Source: Nemopilema nomurai (taxonomy: Eukaryota > Cnidaria > Scyphozoa > Rhizostomeae > Rhizostomatidae). From it: a DNA stretch of 64,000 nucleotides. The notes beneath the pieces are model-generated. The model did not search any database and was not told the origin of the DNA. It saw only the letters and a list, made by a program, of their open reading frames with translations. Position 1 is the stretch's first letter; each line of letters starts with the position of its first letter. Of this stretch, positions 11,751-25,663 are shown one piece after another. Where the stretch lies: the NCBI GenBank assembly GCA_003864495.1, contig ML133459.1, positions 7,671 through 71,670 on the forward strand, given 5' to 3'. Both the position numbers and the translations under genes were made by a program.

Positions 11751-14700
11751 CTACATAGAGCTTTCGTTGTCTGGCGCTGGCTCATCTTCATTAACGTATA
11801 CCTCGCCATTTTTAGCATTGTCTATCCCAATATCGTTTGTCTCTTCTTCTTTGCCATTTCCACGTCGCAGCATTCTCACAACGAGGCCTACTACAACCAA
11901 AGCCAAGACAATAACTCCAGCGACCAAACCCATTACGATATTCTGCAGTGCTTGCTTCGGCTTCTCTGCATTTACAAAAAAGTGGCCATAAGATGAAATA
12001 GAAATGAGACAAGTGAATATGACAAAGAGAATAAGCAATTGAGCAAGGCAAGTGTCGAGGGCTCAGCATTTGACTAGCATACAAGGGAGCTAGACATGGT
12101 AACAGATATGCTAGAGGGCTGGACAGAAGTAATTTCCTATGTTAGACTGACTAAAGCATCGCTGAAAAGCAGCTTACAACGCGAAGGTGCCCAAACATAA
12201 CAGGTGAAACCCAAAAAGCTCCTTGACACTAGAGGTACCTTGCTAATGAGCTATTAACGTTTATCTAACATGATCATTCAAGCTCATTTCGTAGAGTTGG
12301 TGTCCGTGAACGCGGTTGACAGCCCTTGCTACAGAATCAGGCATGCTTTGCGATATCGAAAAGTGAATAAGAGCCGTTTCTAACCTTGATTTTTCTTGTC
12401 TGTGGGTGGCTCATACTCTCGCACTATTGGCCCAGCTTCCAGCAAATAGTACTTCGTAAATGATTCTTTCGAGGGTTGCGTGCCGGCATCTCGTTTTACG
12501 CGTCTAACATTATTGCCAGAGCAACCTGCTTGGCACCTGTAGTCACTTGATGTCTTTTGACAGAGAAAAAACGCACAGTGCACGTAAACGGCGCTACTAT
12601 TTCGCAGGTAGCGGAACGCTTGCATAGTGAAGCGCTGTTTCTGGCCGCTAGCTGGCAGAAATTGTACGGTGCTGTCCACTGGACACCTTGAATAAAAGGT
12701 GGACTGTTGATTAGCTTCCTCGAAATATCAGGAAAAGAATTTAAATCATATTCTAATAGAGACTCTTTTAAATAGAGGGAGAAGCTTCGACAACTCAGTT
12801 GTCACGTTCAATGAACCACAAATGCGTCCAATCGAGAGCATGGAGTATTTGATTGGTACGGCATCCATTCGACCCAAGCAATGATGCTTCACTTACCCAT
12901 TATCGATCAATCTGTATCTTCCCGAGATGTGGTTTCTTCTCATATCTGGTGAGGTGTAGCATTGGTCAAGGAGAAGCACCAGGTTATTGTCCTGCACACT
13001 TGCAGTGGCTTCGAAGTAAAGATAGTCCCTCAATTTTACCTTAGCCGGGTAGCTGTTCAACTTTTCTCTGTACAGTCTATTGCGGTACATCTCCAAACCA
13101 AACGTGAAGGCCCCAAAACCACCTGGCAAGCGAAGAAGGTCATTTAAAAATACCTTCATATAGGTAACTAACAACTTCTTTGTTCTCTTTTGGTCAGACC
13201 ATAGTAGCCACGATCAAATAAATTTTCCTGTTATCATTTTCAGTAATAATTCAAATTTGTGTCCTTTAAACTTATTCAAATCTGATCTGATTTAAACTGA
13301 CGACCTGTGGAGGCAATGAATTGAAAATGTTTACATGAGTGAATTTGTTAGTTGGCTATTCAGAATGTAATTAAGAAATTCATTTCTTTATAACACTATT
13401 GGTGAATTATCTTTTCAACATAATTATGCGAAAGACTCGATCACCCTTACTTTCATTCCCATTGACTCTTCTAATCGGATCATAAGACGCGCCGGTTCCA
13501 TATCCCTCTCGATCGTACGTGCACGATACGCTTATGGTCTGGTCGTGATCTCTTGTTATAGAATCCCCGGATTGCTTAGCAGTTAAGATGACTTCATTCC
13601 TATAAACGATATGGTACTTCGTCTCTTCTCTTAATGCCCCGCAGCCGTTCGGCACGCTACCTAGAGTTATGAAAGATTTTGAAACAAAGGCAGTGCATGA
13701 TGGATCGCGTAGGGTGATGCTTGAGAACTTGGATTCGTCGAAGTACTTGGCATCGAGAGTAACCCGCATGTAGTTGCTGCTGCAGTCGACTCTAGACGTC
13801 TTCTCTGGAAAGAGAGAGCAAAATTTGCTATTCACCATCTCCAAATTACAGAGTTATTGACTGAAAGGACAGGCAAGGCAACTTGGTGTGGTTTGGCTAC
13901 CGTTAAGAATGCCATTTTGGCAACAGATAACATCAAATGGGTTTAGCGGGATATGATGAAAATGCACTGCTTATTAAATTTGTTTATTCAATGAATAGGG
14001 AAGTCAAGCCAAAATTGAAAATAAATCGAGACGAGTTACAATCATTCTAGCAGAGCTTGAACATAGAGGCAGTTTGACAAGCTTGGTTTCATACAAGCCT
14101 TAAAGGTAGCATCTGCTTACGTATACCCTTTGACAGCAATTCCAGGAGACCTAAGTTGCCCTTAAACAAACAGGAGCTTTATTATTTAGCAACATTCAGA
14201 TTTTTTAGGCCTTGAAATTTCACTGTGACCAGTAAAGCAGATGGTCTACTGTAACAAATTAGTTAGCAAATTTCTATCAGATATGCTTTATAACATGATA
14301 ATACATGTTAGATTTGATGACATGTTCAGTTTTAAAGCAGTGCAGTCCCAAAAAGGTTACCGAAATAGGGGTCCCACTCTCGAACAAATTAGAAGGTTCG
14401 GGTATTTCAAGGAAGGTATAAAATTTCCGAGCTCGATTGGCATTTACGCTAGCAAATTAAAAACAGCGAATCGTTAGCCTACCTTTTGCTCCACAATATC
14501 GCGTATTACACAATGGAACGCCATCGAGCTTGTAAACGTAAAATTTCCCACAGTTCCTAACCTTGATGAATCTATAATAACTGCAATAGCAGGTGTAGAA
14601 GTTTGAGATGCAGACTGTTCTGTACTGCTCTCCATCGTGCACCTCCGGGTATCTTGAATCCAACAGCCAGCCTTGCCATCGCGCCCCACAGGTGCCACCA

Positions 14701-15362
14701 TTACGAGAAGGGCATTCATCAAGCATCTTGTTCCCAGCATCTCCCATAAATCGATACCAGCCATTCAGGTGCTCGTCGCACTTGAAACTACCCCACTTTG
14801 TATTGGAGCCGGCTCGACTTGAGTCTGAAAGCACCTGGTAGTACTTGCAAGCATCCAGAGGAGGCTTTTGTGTTATCACTTCGATAGACGATGTTTCCAT
14901 CATAGCCGATGAAGAAATACTTGGCGAAGGTGAGATGAGTTCAGGTGAATACATTGAGGAGGCGGGAATAGAGGTTACCAAGGTCTGATACCTCATTCCA
15001 CAATACCGGTAGTTGCAGGGTAGAGAGTAGTCATGTGTTAAATAGTAGACGAGAAATCCACCACAATTCCGAACAAAAACTTTCTTTGAGCGCCAGTAGC
15101 AGTCGTAGTTGGTTGCAAAATAAACAGTGCGTTGCACTACGCCTTCATACCAGGACGGCTCCTGGCCATACATCCAGCCACCGTAGGAGGTGCCGCACCA
15201 ATAGCTTCCATAGTAAGCAGGGCATTGGTCTAGCATCTTAGAGCCAGCCATCCCACCGAACCTGTACCAGCCACTTAGTCCATGATCGCAAAAACTTTGA
15301 GGAGAACCGTTGCCTACGATTCTGGTAGCGTCTGACAAATACTTGTATGAGTAGCATGGATT
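11751..15362 (-). CDS. Uromodulin/GP2-like D8C + zona pellucida domain membrane protein (5' end missing)
   Basis: Five exons with matching phases: 15362-14483, 13804-13451, 13122-12897, 12686-12385, 11965-11751 (TAG stop). The first seen exon encodes two D8C domains (residues ~1-122 and ~172-290) joined by a Ser/Pro-rich linker. Exon 2 is ZP-N with its four cysteines. Exons 3-4 form ZP-C, ending in the basic site RRVKR followed by D, a furin-type cleavage site. The last exon has a hydrophobic segment (IVMGLVAGVIVLALVVVGLV) and a short acidic tail. Proteins of this build are secreted or membrane-anchored, are cleaved after ZP-C and polymerise into extracellular filaments through the ZP module. 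The exon starting at 15362 is in phase 0 and begins directly with the first D8C, so a signal-peptide exon must lie upstream. A hydrophobic stretch near 15.7 kb (-) is a weak candidate without a convincing donor. Family assignment is firm; orthology to uromodulin is not claimed. Confidence 0.88.
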
Positions 15363-16699
15363 CTGTAGCAAGGGAATTGAGATATAGAATGGTCAGGCAT
15401 TAGTTGGGAAATATCCTTCTAACATAACTTTTATCCATACTGCAAACAACCGGGAAAATCCTCCAAATCTCACAAGTATTTCGTTCAACCACACCCTGTA
15501 AAGGACAGATTCCGCAACTACTGATACCGAATGAGAAAGTAACCAAAAGGATTTCCCAACGAAAGATATCCAAAGGCTTACAATTGCAAGAAATTGCGGA
15601 AATAGTGAAGAATAGAAGTGCATGAAGCAACCCTGTCTCCTGTAAATGACCATGGTAAAAGAATGGATGATGTGGAAGCTTGTTTGATACTGGCTTTTGA
15701 TAAAACATAGGCAAAGAAAAATACTCGCAAGAAACACTGAAAGCGTATGATGAGACTTTAAATGTATAGCTTTATGATATCGGCACATTGAGAGATTTCC
15801 TAGGGTAGATGCTTCGACTGGCTTCAAGATGCGAATTAGTTATAATGGGAAAAAAGCTTTATACCTGTAAAAACAGTAAAAAAAGGAGAAATAGTAGGAG
15901 TTGCAACTACGAACAACAATTTCAACTCTGGAACCTTTTATTGACCCTACACTAAGAAGTCAGAATTTGCTAGATGTAAATTAAAATGTGTACGTGTCTT
16001 AAAGAATCTAAGAACTCAAGTTTGGGTAAGAATTCATAAACGATGGAAATCAGAGGGCCATTAGAGACAAATCTACGTATCTGTTACTTTACGCTGTAAT
16101 TCTACTCTGAAATACAGGAGATGGACCAGTTCCAGACTCATATAGCATTCTTTGAGGAAACAATAAATTAAAACCTAGAGCCTGGGGCATTTGAAGTCAT
16201 TATGGATGTTATCAATGCCATGAAAATTCAATCTGGTAGAAACTGGTTGGCTAGAAGGCATTATTTGACAGGTGAATTGAATGCGAAAAGAGTGCTTCGA
16301 AGGGAACCATATTCGACACTGATGTAGCAATGGAATCCATAAAACAGAATCTTACCTGTTCTAAGTAATAACATAAATCTTCATAAGAAGCATTAGCAAT
16401 GAATTTCCAAAATTGTGTGAAGAATGAATTTTGACTCTTTGGTAAAGAGGCAATTTTTATTCAAGGTCAGAACTCAGATCATTGAAAATTACCACGCAAT
16501 TAGCAATAAAAGTTATTGCTAAACATAATATTGATAAAAGCTATCAATAACATTTGACGAAGAAGGTTAGACAGACTTCTTTAAAGAAGCTACATCATTT
16601 ATTACCAGAAGAATAATAAGTTTCTCTTCTGGAACAGTTGGCAATGAGATGAACTTGATTAAAAAGGTGAATTATCTGGATCAAATGATTTATTTACTG
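15363..16699. other. Upstream flank or intron of the ZP-domain gene
   Basis: Minus-strand frames at 15.4-15.83 kb include a hydrophobic run (TLSVFLASIFLCLCFI) that could be a signal peptide, but I cannot find a good donor joining it to the D8C exon. The remainder shows nothing recognisable. Confidence 0.3.
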
Positions 16700-16965
16700 T
16701 GGCAATGGATCGAGTTTGTAAATAGAAAACGAGCCCATTGCAATCCAAGTAAATCGACTGTTATTTGTTCTGACAATTTCAAAGAAAATGATTTCAAAAT
16801 CAGATTCTCATTCCTCGCAGGACTCGAAGGCAGCATTAAAGCGGGGCTGATTGAGGAAAAATTGGCATAGCAGCATTTCCAACAATATTCCAATGCAAAG
16901 GGTCTACGAAGCGTAAATCGGCGACGTCAAGAGAACGCCGGATGGTGGGTATAAAATACTCACGT
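16700..16965 (+). pseudogene. THAP zinc-finger domain fragment, frameshifted
   Basis: The frame reads WQWIEFVNRKR, then TVICSDNFKENDF, which matches the second half of a THAP domain (W..FV...R, then CSxHF..xDF). After LIEEK the frame breaks near 16860. The next frame continues GIAAFPTIF, resembling the AVPTIF box that closes THAP domains, followed by a basic, Ser-rich linker. The zinc-ligand histidine of the C2CH set is Asn here, and the N-terminal Cys-x-Cys half is absent or in an unseen exon. THAP domains are DNA-binding modules of P-element-type transposases and their host derivatives. The frameshift and lost ligand indicate a decayed copy. Confidence 0.6.
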
Positions 16966-19348
16966 TCTGTCTTGTTTATAATTTCCGGCCTTCATCATAA
17001 TTGATTTGTATTTCATAAAATCGATGATGTTGCTTCTAATGATGTCACATAAACGTCCTTCTTTAAACGCTTTTCCAAGTCTAAATACCAGTCGTTCTCT
17101 TCCTTCTTCTCCTGGAGGTATTTTGCAACCCATTCGTCACGTCTCTAAGCGTCACTTGGTTTGGCCCCACACAACCCCAACTTTGATGGAATTTTTGCAA
17201 TCTAATTTTGTTGAATTAGTGTACGAGGGACATTTTTTCGAAATCAGAGCATTTGAATTAGTCATACGTCTAAATACATTTTTGAGTACGTTGCACTTTA
17301 AGAGCCTATCTTAATCTCCCCATTTTGCATGTGATTATGATACTATCAAGTTAGGATTTGCATTCTTATATCTGGGTTCTAGAAGTCTATGAAAATCTTA
17401 TTGCAGAGAAAATGGTTCTAGTTATTTTTTAATGCTGAATAAATGTCTTACTGTTTCGACTATGGCTATATAGTTACGTCTGAGTGGACATTTGAGTTAC
17501 GAACAACAAGTTAACAAACCTCTATTGAATCTTTACCCGCCTAGATGGAGTAAAATTAGCTTGACGGATATCTCGTCGGCTTTGCTAGAGTAGCCATGTG
17601 ACGTAGCTGGATGATCGAATTTCAATGTGGAAAATTTCAGGTTTTACTGGCTGCCATGGAAGCTGCACAAAAAATATCCAAAGCATACTGTTCAAAGTTG
17701 AACACGTATTTTGTGACTGCAACTTTTTTGGTGATTATGACATTATCTTCTACTCATGACAGGGAGCCGAGTTTAGATTAGGCATCTGAACACAAGAACA
17801 AGAATATTTAATGCTGAGACGCACAATGTTGGTACAGCTACTTTGAACTCAAATATACCAAAAGAGAAAATTTAGATAAAAGTTAGTTTCTGTCAACTCT
17901 TAGATAGCGGCAGGTCTGTTCCTATCAAAGGAGCCTCTATCAACGGAATTTCACACCTTGAAGAGTAATGAATACTAAGATCTATTAAGCAGAGCTATTA
18001 TCATGCCTCCTTTCCTCCATATTGTGATTAAAAAAAAAAGAAGTAATGCTTAATTATTTACTTGAACCATTTCTCCTTTCTTAAAGTGTTGTGTCTTAGC
18101 AAATCTTGTTTTCATTTGGAAATACTCGCAGCTAATTGATACCAAACGCTCATTCTTCCTTCATTTTTAATGAAAAAAACCAACCCTTGACTATAAGCGT
18201 AATCAGACATTTGAAAGGCCTTGATAAAGCTTCCTAGAACACCTCACCTCAGAAGTTTAGGCCAGTCTGAACTCAGTTAGACCTGAAATTCGTTTCAAGC
18301 CTTTGAGGTGAGCATGAAATCGGGCGAAATGAAACTCAGGTCGACAAGAATTCGTTTCGGTTGCTCAGGTCGGTCTGAAATTTTAGGTAAAAGTGGTCAT
18401 GTAAGCTGGAAAGTTGGATTGCAATGAAACTCGTCGGATGCAAGTTAGGGTTCTGGGCAAAATATTTAATAAATTTGGCGCCAATTCGCCATTTGTGCAA
18501 GATACAACTTGCGCTTATCTGTTGGATATCATGCTGAAGCACAGGTTGAAGAAGCAAAATAAATGAAGATAGATTTCAACACCTGATTTGAAATAATTTT
18601 TTTCTGCTGATTATTGGGCGCTATGATCGTTTTGATCTGATATTCACCGTAAATGCGCATGTGTAGAATATTGAAAATATTCATGCGGGCGGGAGCAAAA
18701 TTCGCACGCACTATCAAACTTTGACGATTGAGTTTAAGACCGGCATGAGGTTGTTCAAGTGAGGGTGATTCTAGAGTTGGGCTCATATTCACGACATTGA
18801 AAACCCCAGGCACTAGTATAAGGTGCAGCTTGTATTTCCTTTGGAAACGGGCACGATCGCGTTACCAATCAGGTCGTGTTCTCAGTAACAAGGTTATCAC
18901 AGCGAGGTCGTGTCCAATCCAGAGCGCACTCTCTACATTGTTTTCTAGTCATGACCAAACACAGGTTGTCCAACTGATAGACACTTTGTTTGACACGACT
19001 AAATCACAAGGTATCAAATTATAGGCACGACTATTATGTACCCTTGTGGCATCTCCACTAAGCTCTCGAAATGTTGGCAACGGGACAAGTTTCAGAATAC
19101 AACTTAAAGCAGTAATAACTGACGGTTAAAACTAAAAAAATTCCGTCAAATATTCTTATTAAAAGACAATGTTCTTGGAATCTTCAAGCCGTGGCGGGCA
19201 TAAAAGGCACGCCCTTTGGCTTTGACACTGCAGTCAAGTCCCATGAGGAATGGTCCCTTATTCTTCAGTGTCCGTGAAAACCCGAGAATGAATCTCATAT
19301 GCCACTCTAGATATATTGCTTGAACCTAACAGTGCATGGGGGGGGGGG
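16966..19348. other. Intergenic, no gene recognised
   Basis: No coding homology recognised; the longest open frame (~102 codons, + strand near 17.0-17.3 kb) resembles nothing I know. The stretch ends in a run of 13 G immediately before the tandem duplication. Confidence 0.4.
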
Positions 19349-22129
19349 GGCGAGGGGCCATAGTTTAAAAGACATCAATGGTCGTCACCTTAAAGGTGCA
19401 TCGCAATCCCGAACACACGAAGCCCAAAAGCTGCACATTCAGGAACAACAGATTGGTGCTATTGCAATCGTTTTGAGTGTTTTCGCACATAAAAACAAAG
19501 CCAACGGGCTCGTGGCCAACTCTAGATAATCTGCTATGGCAAAACAGGGCCAAGAAGTCTCTGAAATCATGCAGTATTTCGCTGGCCTTGCAACAACTAG
19601 CTAGCTAAAGAGTTTAACATTGCATAATTGCATATTTTCGTGTTTCCAAAATTCTCAGAAAAGTGTGCAATAATTAAAGAAGCAATAGGTAGCGGAGTCA
19701 AAAGGAATTTGAAAATTTGTAATATGAAAAATAGTGGTGTATGTTTGGTTTTTTGACTAATCGACAGCCCTAAACATCACTCTAAGTTGAAGTAAATTCT
19801 ACGAACTGCACTTACGTAGGTCGGAGATGCACTGAGCATCAAGCTGTTTTGTCCGTAAATCTGAAAGGGAGATGTTTCATATTTCATTCATTGTATCTAA
19901 TACACTTAAAAACTGTAATGAAAGTATAGGTATTAGAATCCATATAGACGAGAACAGGAATGAGATTTTCCTGGAATCACATCATCCCATAGAGAACAGC
20001 TGAGGACTAGATTATGGTCGGTGGGAGTGCTACTGAGGGAATTTTAACTGAATATGTTTCAGTACGGATGATATTACGTTAAAGGCGGTAGAGAGACCAT
20101 GCTTGTGGATATTGTCGATGATGTTTCTCTAAAGATTTACAGTGACTGATCCACTCCAACCAGGGTAAGAATAAGAACGATCGGTGTTAGTATAGACTGC
20201 ACCCCATATATGTGCATAACCCTAACCCTGGCGCCCGTGTTGCTTATATGGTGCGAACATTTGTAGCTGGTCTCCGTTAACAATCTCCACTTAAACCAAA
20301 AACAGTTCCTTGTGCTGAGCTGGACATTCAACGATAAACAAGTTGTGATGATCTTTTCAATAAGCATTCAGTCTTCAGCGCCAGTCCTTATGCACACACA
20401 TCAGTGGACGCTGAAGAGCATGTAACACAGATTGCCATTGTAGACAGTGCCAAATCAATAAGAAAAAAATACCAGTTACTTACCTCCGACAAAGACAGGA
20501 GCACAGCAAACGCAAGAAGGTAACCTCCCCAGACGGAAGACGGCATCTTCATCAGTGAATAGCTCTCTGCGAATAGCTGTGGTGACCACGCCAACTGTAG
20601 CGCAGAGTGACACAATTGCGCATACTCTCCACGTTATGAAACCAGCATGACAGCCTGTCAAAACTTGATGTGCCAACTGGAGATGTTCTATTTGAAGGTG
20701 AATTTCTAGGAAAACACTTTAGGTTGATTGATCTGTGGAACTTCATTCTGTAGAAAAATTCCCCCAGCGTTATGAAAGTAACACGGATCGAGTAACAGAG
20801 CATTCCTTTACAAAGCGAAACAGCCACCGACCTGAATCCTTGATTAAAAACCGAGGGGCTAATCACTTCAAGAAAACCTCGTACACCTTTTGTAAAATCC
20901 TGTTGTTTTATCATAGAATCTCTAGAAATCCTATTGTTTTTGTGGAAATCTCGTACGCTATATACAAGATTGAACTGCCCCTTGTCAAAAACCTTTTGCC
21001 TGGCATTGCTAAGCAAGAGTTCAGGGTGGGCTCTGACTTTGAGCCCAGGCGGGTTATATTAATGGTATCCAAATTATGGCTCAAGTGAAATTAAAAAAGA
21101 CTGCCTCACGGTTGCTACAAAAGCTTCAATTACGGATTTTTTCCTTGACATCCAAATTTTCCGCAAGATTCAAACTTCCAGCAGTGTAACTGTTGCGAAG
21201 AGAAACCGAGGCAATTTTTGCGGCATTTCTTTTTGATAGGCAAATGCTGTTGCACTTCAGTTCTTCTAAGGCACTGTTATCCGAGAAAACGAGCGGACTA
21301 TGCTGAAGTCTTGGACCTCAAGTTAGGGATGTCAAATAAGCCTATTAAAATTGTCCAAATAACTTTCCTTATGCAAACCCGCATGTAATTTCATCGCTCG
21401 AAAAAATCACTGGTAGACTAGCTGTAGATACAATAGAAGTCTTTTGCACATACTCGAACGTTTACTATTAACCTAGAATCGTGGTTGCCACATCATAGCC
21501 ATTTACTTCACTCGATTTGGGTGATATTCAAATAACATTTTATGAAGCAGAGACTCTCTTGTAATGTACAGTCAATCTTTTCAAGCATAAACAGTAGGGT
21601 TGACACAAACACCAATGTTTCTCCAAACTACATTCGTAAGGCAGATTACCTTTATTTTCAGCGAACCGCATAATCAAGAGGTTTCCTTTCACTTAAACAT
21701 TTGTTTTGCATCAAACTTCCGATGAAAAGGTGTATAACTTTCATTATACCACATATTGCCACACAAATAATAGCTGTTTTATAGACAAGCATTGCGAGAC
21801 TCAGACGTAAAACTTCCTTACTGCTAAACGTGAGGCCTGCAATACTTGCTTCAAATAATAACCATTGAAAATCATGCATGTTGCAATAAAGTATATTTTT
21901 CTCAAAAGTCAAAGTACAAAGTCAAAACTCCGAGGCTGAACCTACTCTATTTCAGATCTTTCCGACATGATCAGGCCAATATTTATCAACAAATCTTAGC
22001 AGTAGTGGGAAGTTTAGTGACAAAGTTCATTCCCTCAAATAATAGTGGTTAGTGCTCCAAAGAAGATCGGTTATTTCTGTCTTAATGTACGGAGCAGCTC
22101 TTTACTGTGCTATGTAGCAAAGCCCTGCT
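19349..22129. repeat. Tandem 2.78 kb duplication, copy 1
   Basis: Sequence from GGCGAGGGGCCATAG to CAAAGCCCTGCT recurs 2,783 bp downstream in the same orientation. Short open frames in the two copies translate identically. The only difference I saw is around 20,926 (TCTAGAAATCC here, TCTTGATCC in copy 2). No gene is recognised; a minus-strand open segment ends at a good donor (GGAG|GTAAGT at 20484), so an exon of an unknown gene is possible. The left boundary is a poly-G run. Confidence 0.93.
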
Positions 22130-22131
22130 AT

Positions 22132-24910
22132 GGCGAGGGGCCATAGTTTAAAAGACATCAATGGTCGTCACCTTAAAGGTGCATCGCAATCCCGAACACA
22201 CGAAGCCCAAAAGCTGCACATTCAGGAACAACAGATTGGTGCTATTGCAATCGTTTTGAGTGTTTTCGCACATAAAAACAAAGCCAACGGGCTCGTGGCC
22301 AACTCTAGATAATCTGCTATGGCAAAACAGGGCCAAGAAGTCTCTGAAATCATGCAGTATTTCGCTGGCCTTGCAACAACTAGCTAGCTAAAGAGTTTAA
22401 CATTGCATAATTGCATATTTTCGTGTTTCCAAAATTCTCAGAAAAGTGTGCAATAATTAAAGAAGCAATAGGTAGCGGAGTCAAAAGGAATTTGAAAATT
22501 TGTAATATGAAAAATAGTGGTGTATGTTTGGTTTTTTGACTAATCGACAGCCCTAAACATCACTCTAAGTTGAAGTAAATTCTACGAACTGCACTTACGT
22601 AGGTCGGAGATGCACTGAGCATCAAGCTGTTTTGTCCGTAAATCTGAAAGGGAGATGTTTCATATTTCATTCATTGTATCTAATACACTTAAAAACTGTA
22701 ATGAAAGTATAGGTATTAGAATCCATATAGACGAGAACAGGAATGAGATTTTCCTGGAATCACATCATCCCATAGAGAACAGCTGAGGACTAGATTATGG
22801 TCGGTGGGAGTGCTACTGAGGGAATTTTAACTGAATATGTTTCAGTACGGATGATATTACGTTAAAGGCGGTAGAGAGACCATGCTTGTGGATATTGTCG
22901 ATGATGTTTCTCTAAAGATTTACAGTGACTGATCCACTCCAACCAGGGTAAGAATAAGAACGATCGGTGTTAGTATAGACTGCACCCCATATATGTGCAT
23001 AACCCTAACCCTGGCGCCCGTGTTGCTTATATGGTGCGAACATTTGTAGCTGGTCTCCGTTAACAATCTCCACTTAAACCAAAAACAGTTCCTTGTGCTG
23101 AGCTGGACATTCAACGATAAACAAGTTGTGATGATCTTTTCAATAAGCATTCAGTCTTCAGCGCCAGTCCTTATGCACACACATCAGTGGACGCTGAAGA
23201 GCATGTAACACAGATTGCCATTGTAGACAGTGCCAAATCAATAAGAAAAAAATACCAGTTACTTACCTCCGACAAAGACAGGAGCACAGCAAACGCAAGA
23301 AGGTAACCTCCCCAGACGGAAGACGGCATCTTCATCAGTGAATAGCTCTCTGCGAATAGCTGTGGTGACCACGCCAACTGTAGCGCAGAGTGACACAATT
23401 GCGCATACTCTCCACGTTATGAAACCAGCATGACAGCCTGTCAAAACTTGATGTGCCAACTGGAGATGTTCTATTTGAAGGTGAATTTCTAGGAAAACAC
23501 TTTAGGTTGATTGATCTGTGGAACTTCATTCTGTAGAAAAATTCCCCCAGCGTTATGAAAGTAACACGGATCGAGTAACAGAGCATTCCTTTACAAAGCG
23601 AAACAGCCACCGACCTGAATCCTTGATTAAAAACCGAGGGGCTAATCACTTCAAGAAAACCTCGTACACCTTTTGTAAAATCCTGTTGTTTTATCATAGA
23701 ATCTCTTGATCCTATTGTTTTTGTGGAAATCTCGTACGCTATATACAAGATTGAACTGCCCCTTGTCAAAAACCTTTTGCCTGGCATTGCTAAGCAAGAG
23801 TTCAGGGTGGGCTCTGACTTTGAGCCCAGGCGGGTTATATTAATGGTATCCAAATTATGGCTCAAGTGAAATTAAAAAAGACTGCCTCACGGTTGCTACA
23901 AAAGCTTCAATTACGGATTTTTTCCTTGACATCCAAATTTTCCGCAAGATTCAAACTTCCAGCAGTGTAACTGTTGCGAAGAGAAACCGAGGCAATTTTT
24001 GCGGCATTTCTTTTTGATAGGCAAATGCTGTTGCACTTCAGTTCTTCTAAGGCACTGTTATCCGAGAAAACGAGCGGACTATGCTGAAGTCTTGGACCTC
24101 AAGTTAGGGATGTCAAATAAGCCTATTAAAATTGTCCAAATAACTTTCCTTATGCAAACCCGCATGTAATTTCATCGCTCGAAAAAATCACTGGTAGACT
24201 AGCTGTAGATACAATAGAAGTCTTTTGCACATACTCGAACGTTTACTATTAACCTAGAATCGTGGTTGCCACATCATAGCCATTTACTTCACTCGATTTG
24301 GGTGATATTCAAATAACATTTTATGAAGCAGAGACTCTCTTGTAATGTACAGTCAATCTTTTCAAGCATAAACAGTAGGGTTGACACAAACACCAATGTT
24401 TCTCCAAACTACATTCGTAAGGCAGATTACCTTTATTTTCAGCGAACCGCATAATCAAGAGGTTTCCTTTCACTTAAACATTTGTTTTGCATCAAACTTC
24501 CGATGAAAAGGTGTATAACTTTCATTATACCACATATTGCCACACAAATAATAGCTGTTTTATAGACAAGCATTGCGAGACTCAGACGTAAAACTTCCTT
24601 ACTGCTAAACGTGAGGCCTGCAATACTTGCTTCAAATAATAACCATTGAAAATCATGCATGTTGCAATAAAGTATATTTTTCTCAAAAGTCAAAGTACAA
24701 AGTCAAAACTCCGAGGCTGAACCTACTCTATTTCAGATCTTTCCGACATGATCAGGCCAATATTTATCAACAAATCTTAGCAGTAGTGGGAAGTTTAGTG
24801 ACAAAGTTCATTCCCTCAAATAATAGTGGTTAGTGCTCCAAAGAAGATCGGTTATTTCTGTCTTAATGTACGGAGCAGCTCTTTACTGTGCTATGTAGCA
24901 AAGCCCTGCT
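22132..24910. repeat. Tandem 2.78 kb duplication, copy 2
   Basis: Second copy of the 19349-22129 segment, starting directly after copy 1. It ends at CAAAGCCCTGCT, after which unique sequence (TATGAAATCG) follows. The near-perfect identity means either a very recent duplication or an assembly duplication of one allele. Confidence 0.93.
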
Positions 24911-25663
24911 TATGAAATCGAAAGGAAACCAAGACCACGCTTTAATGGTGCAAAGACGAAACGAACAGACCAAATCCTCACGACATCAGCAAAATCTGCT
25001 TGCCATCACTTGCACTGGGGTATGTGTTTCGTTTTGAACTAGATGCACCACTGGAATTAAACCTGAGGATGGCATTCCATTAGTCTTGGTACCAGACTCA
25101 CTGTATGCAAAATGGTAGAGAGCAATGCTTGTGTATCGCAGAGCGTCTTACAGCACCGGGGGCGCGTCCAGAGAAGGCCTGAAGCATGAATGCATACCAA
25201 GCGCAAGCAAAGTAAGCGTTAAAAGTGAAAGCCAAGAAAAATACACTGAAGGATTTGCTGGTATTTACGTGCGTGCTTCGTGTCGGGTCTGGTTTTCAAA
25301 CCAGTAGGTTCACTAGTTCCTTTTGTCTGTTTGGCGATTCTGCATGTTAGTCACAGCCATTGGAATTGTAAGGTATCAGCACTAAACCAAGCTGCACTTA
25401 TTTCGTAATTAACAATGATTTTCCCTGTTGTGAAGTACGGAGAGTCAATGATTCGTGAACTATATGCGTAACACCTTGGTAGATAGACGCGAAAACGTAA
25501 GAGTTGAACGTACGATACGGAGCGTGTGATACGAAAGAGAGCGGATACAATGAACACGAAGGGATATATTGAATGCTGTTGGTGAGTAATTAAGGGTACG
25601 TTAGAGCCCAGACTCCAGTACTTGACACCTGCCTTGGCATTGCATAGCAAAAAGCTGCATCTC
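24911..25663. other. Intergenic, no gene recognised
   Basis: Only short unrelated open frames; no repeat structure noticed. Confidence 0.35.

Noticed and set aside
20220..20240. AACCCTAACCCTGG, telomere-like
   Set aside because: Only two units; no interstitial telomeric array.
20552..21016. 154-codon minus-strand ORF in the duplicated segment (176 codons in copy 2)
   Set aside because: No recognisable motif, biased composition absent, and its reading frame changes length between near-identical copies because of a two-base difference; probably chance.
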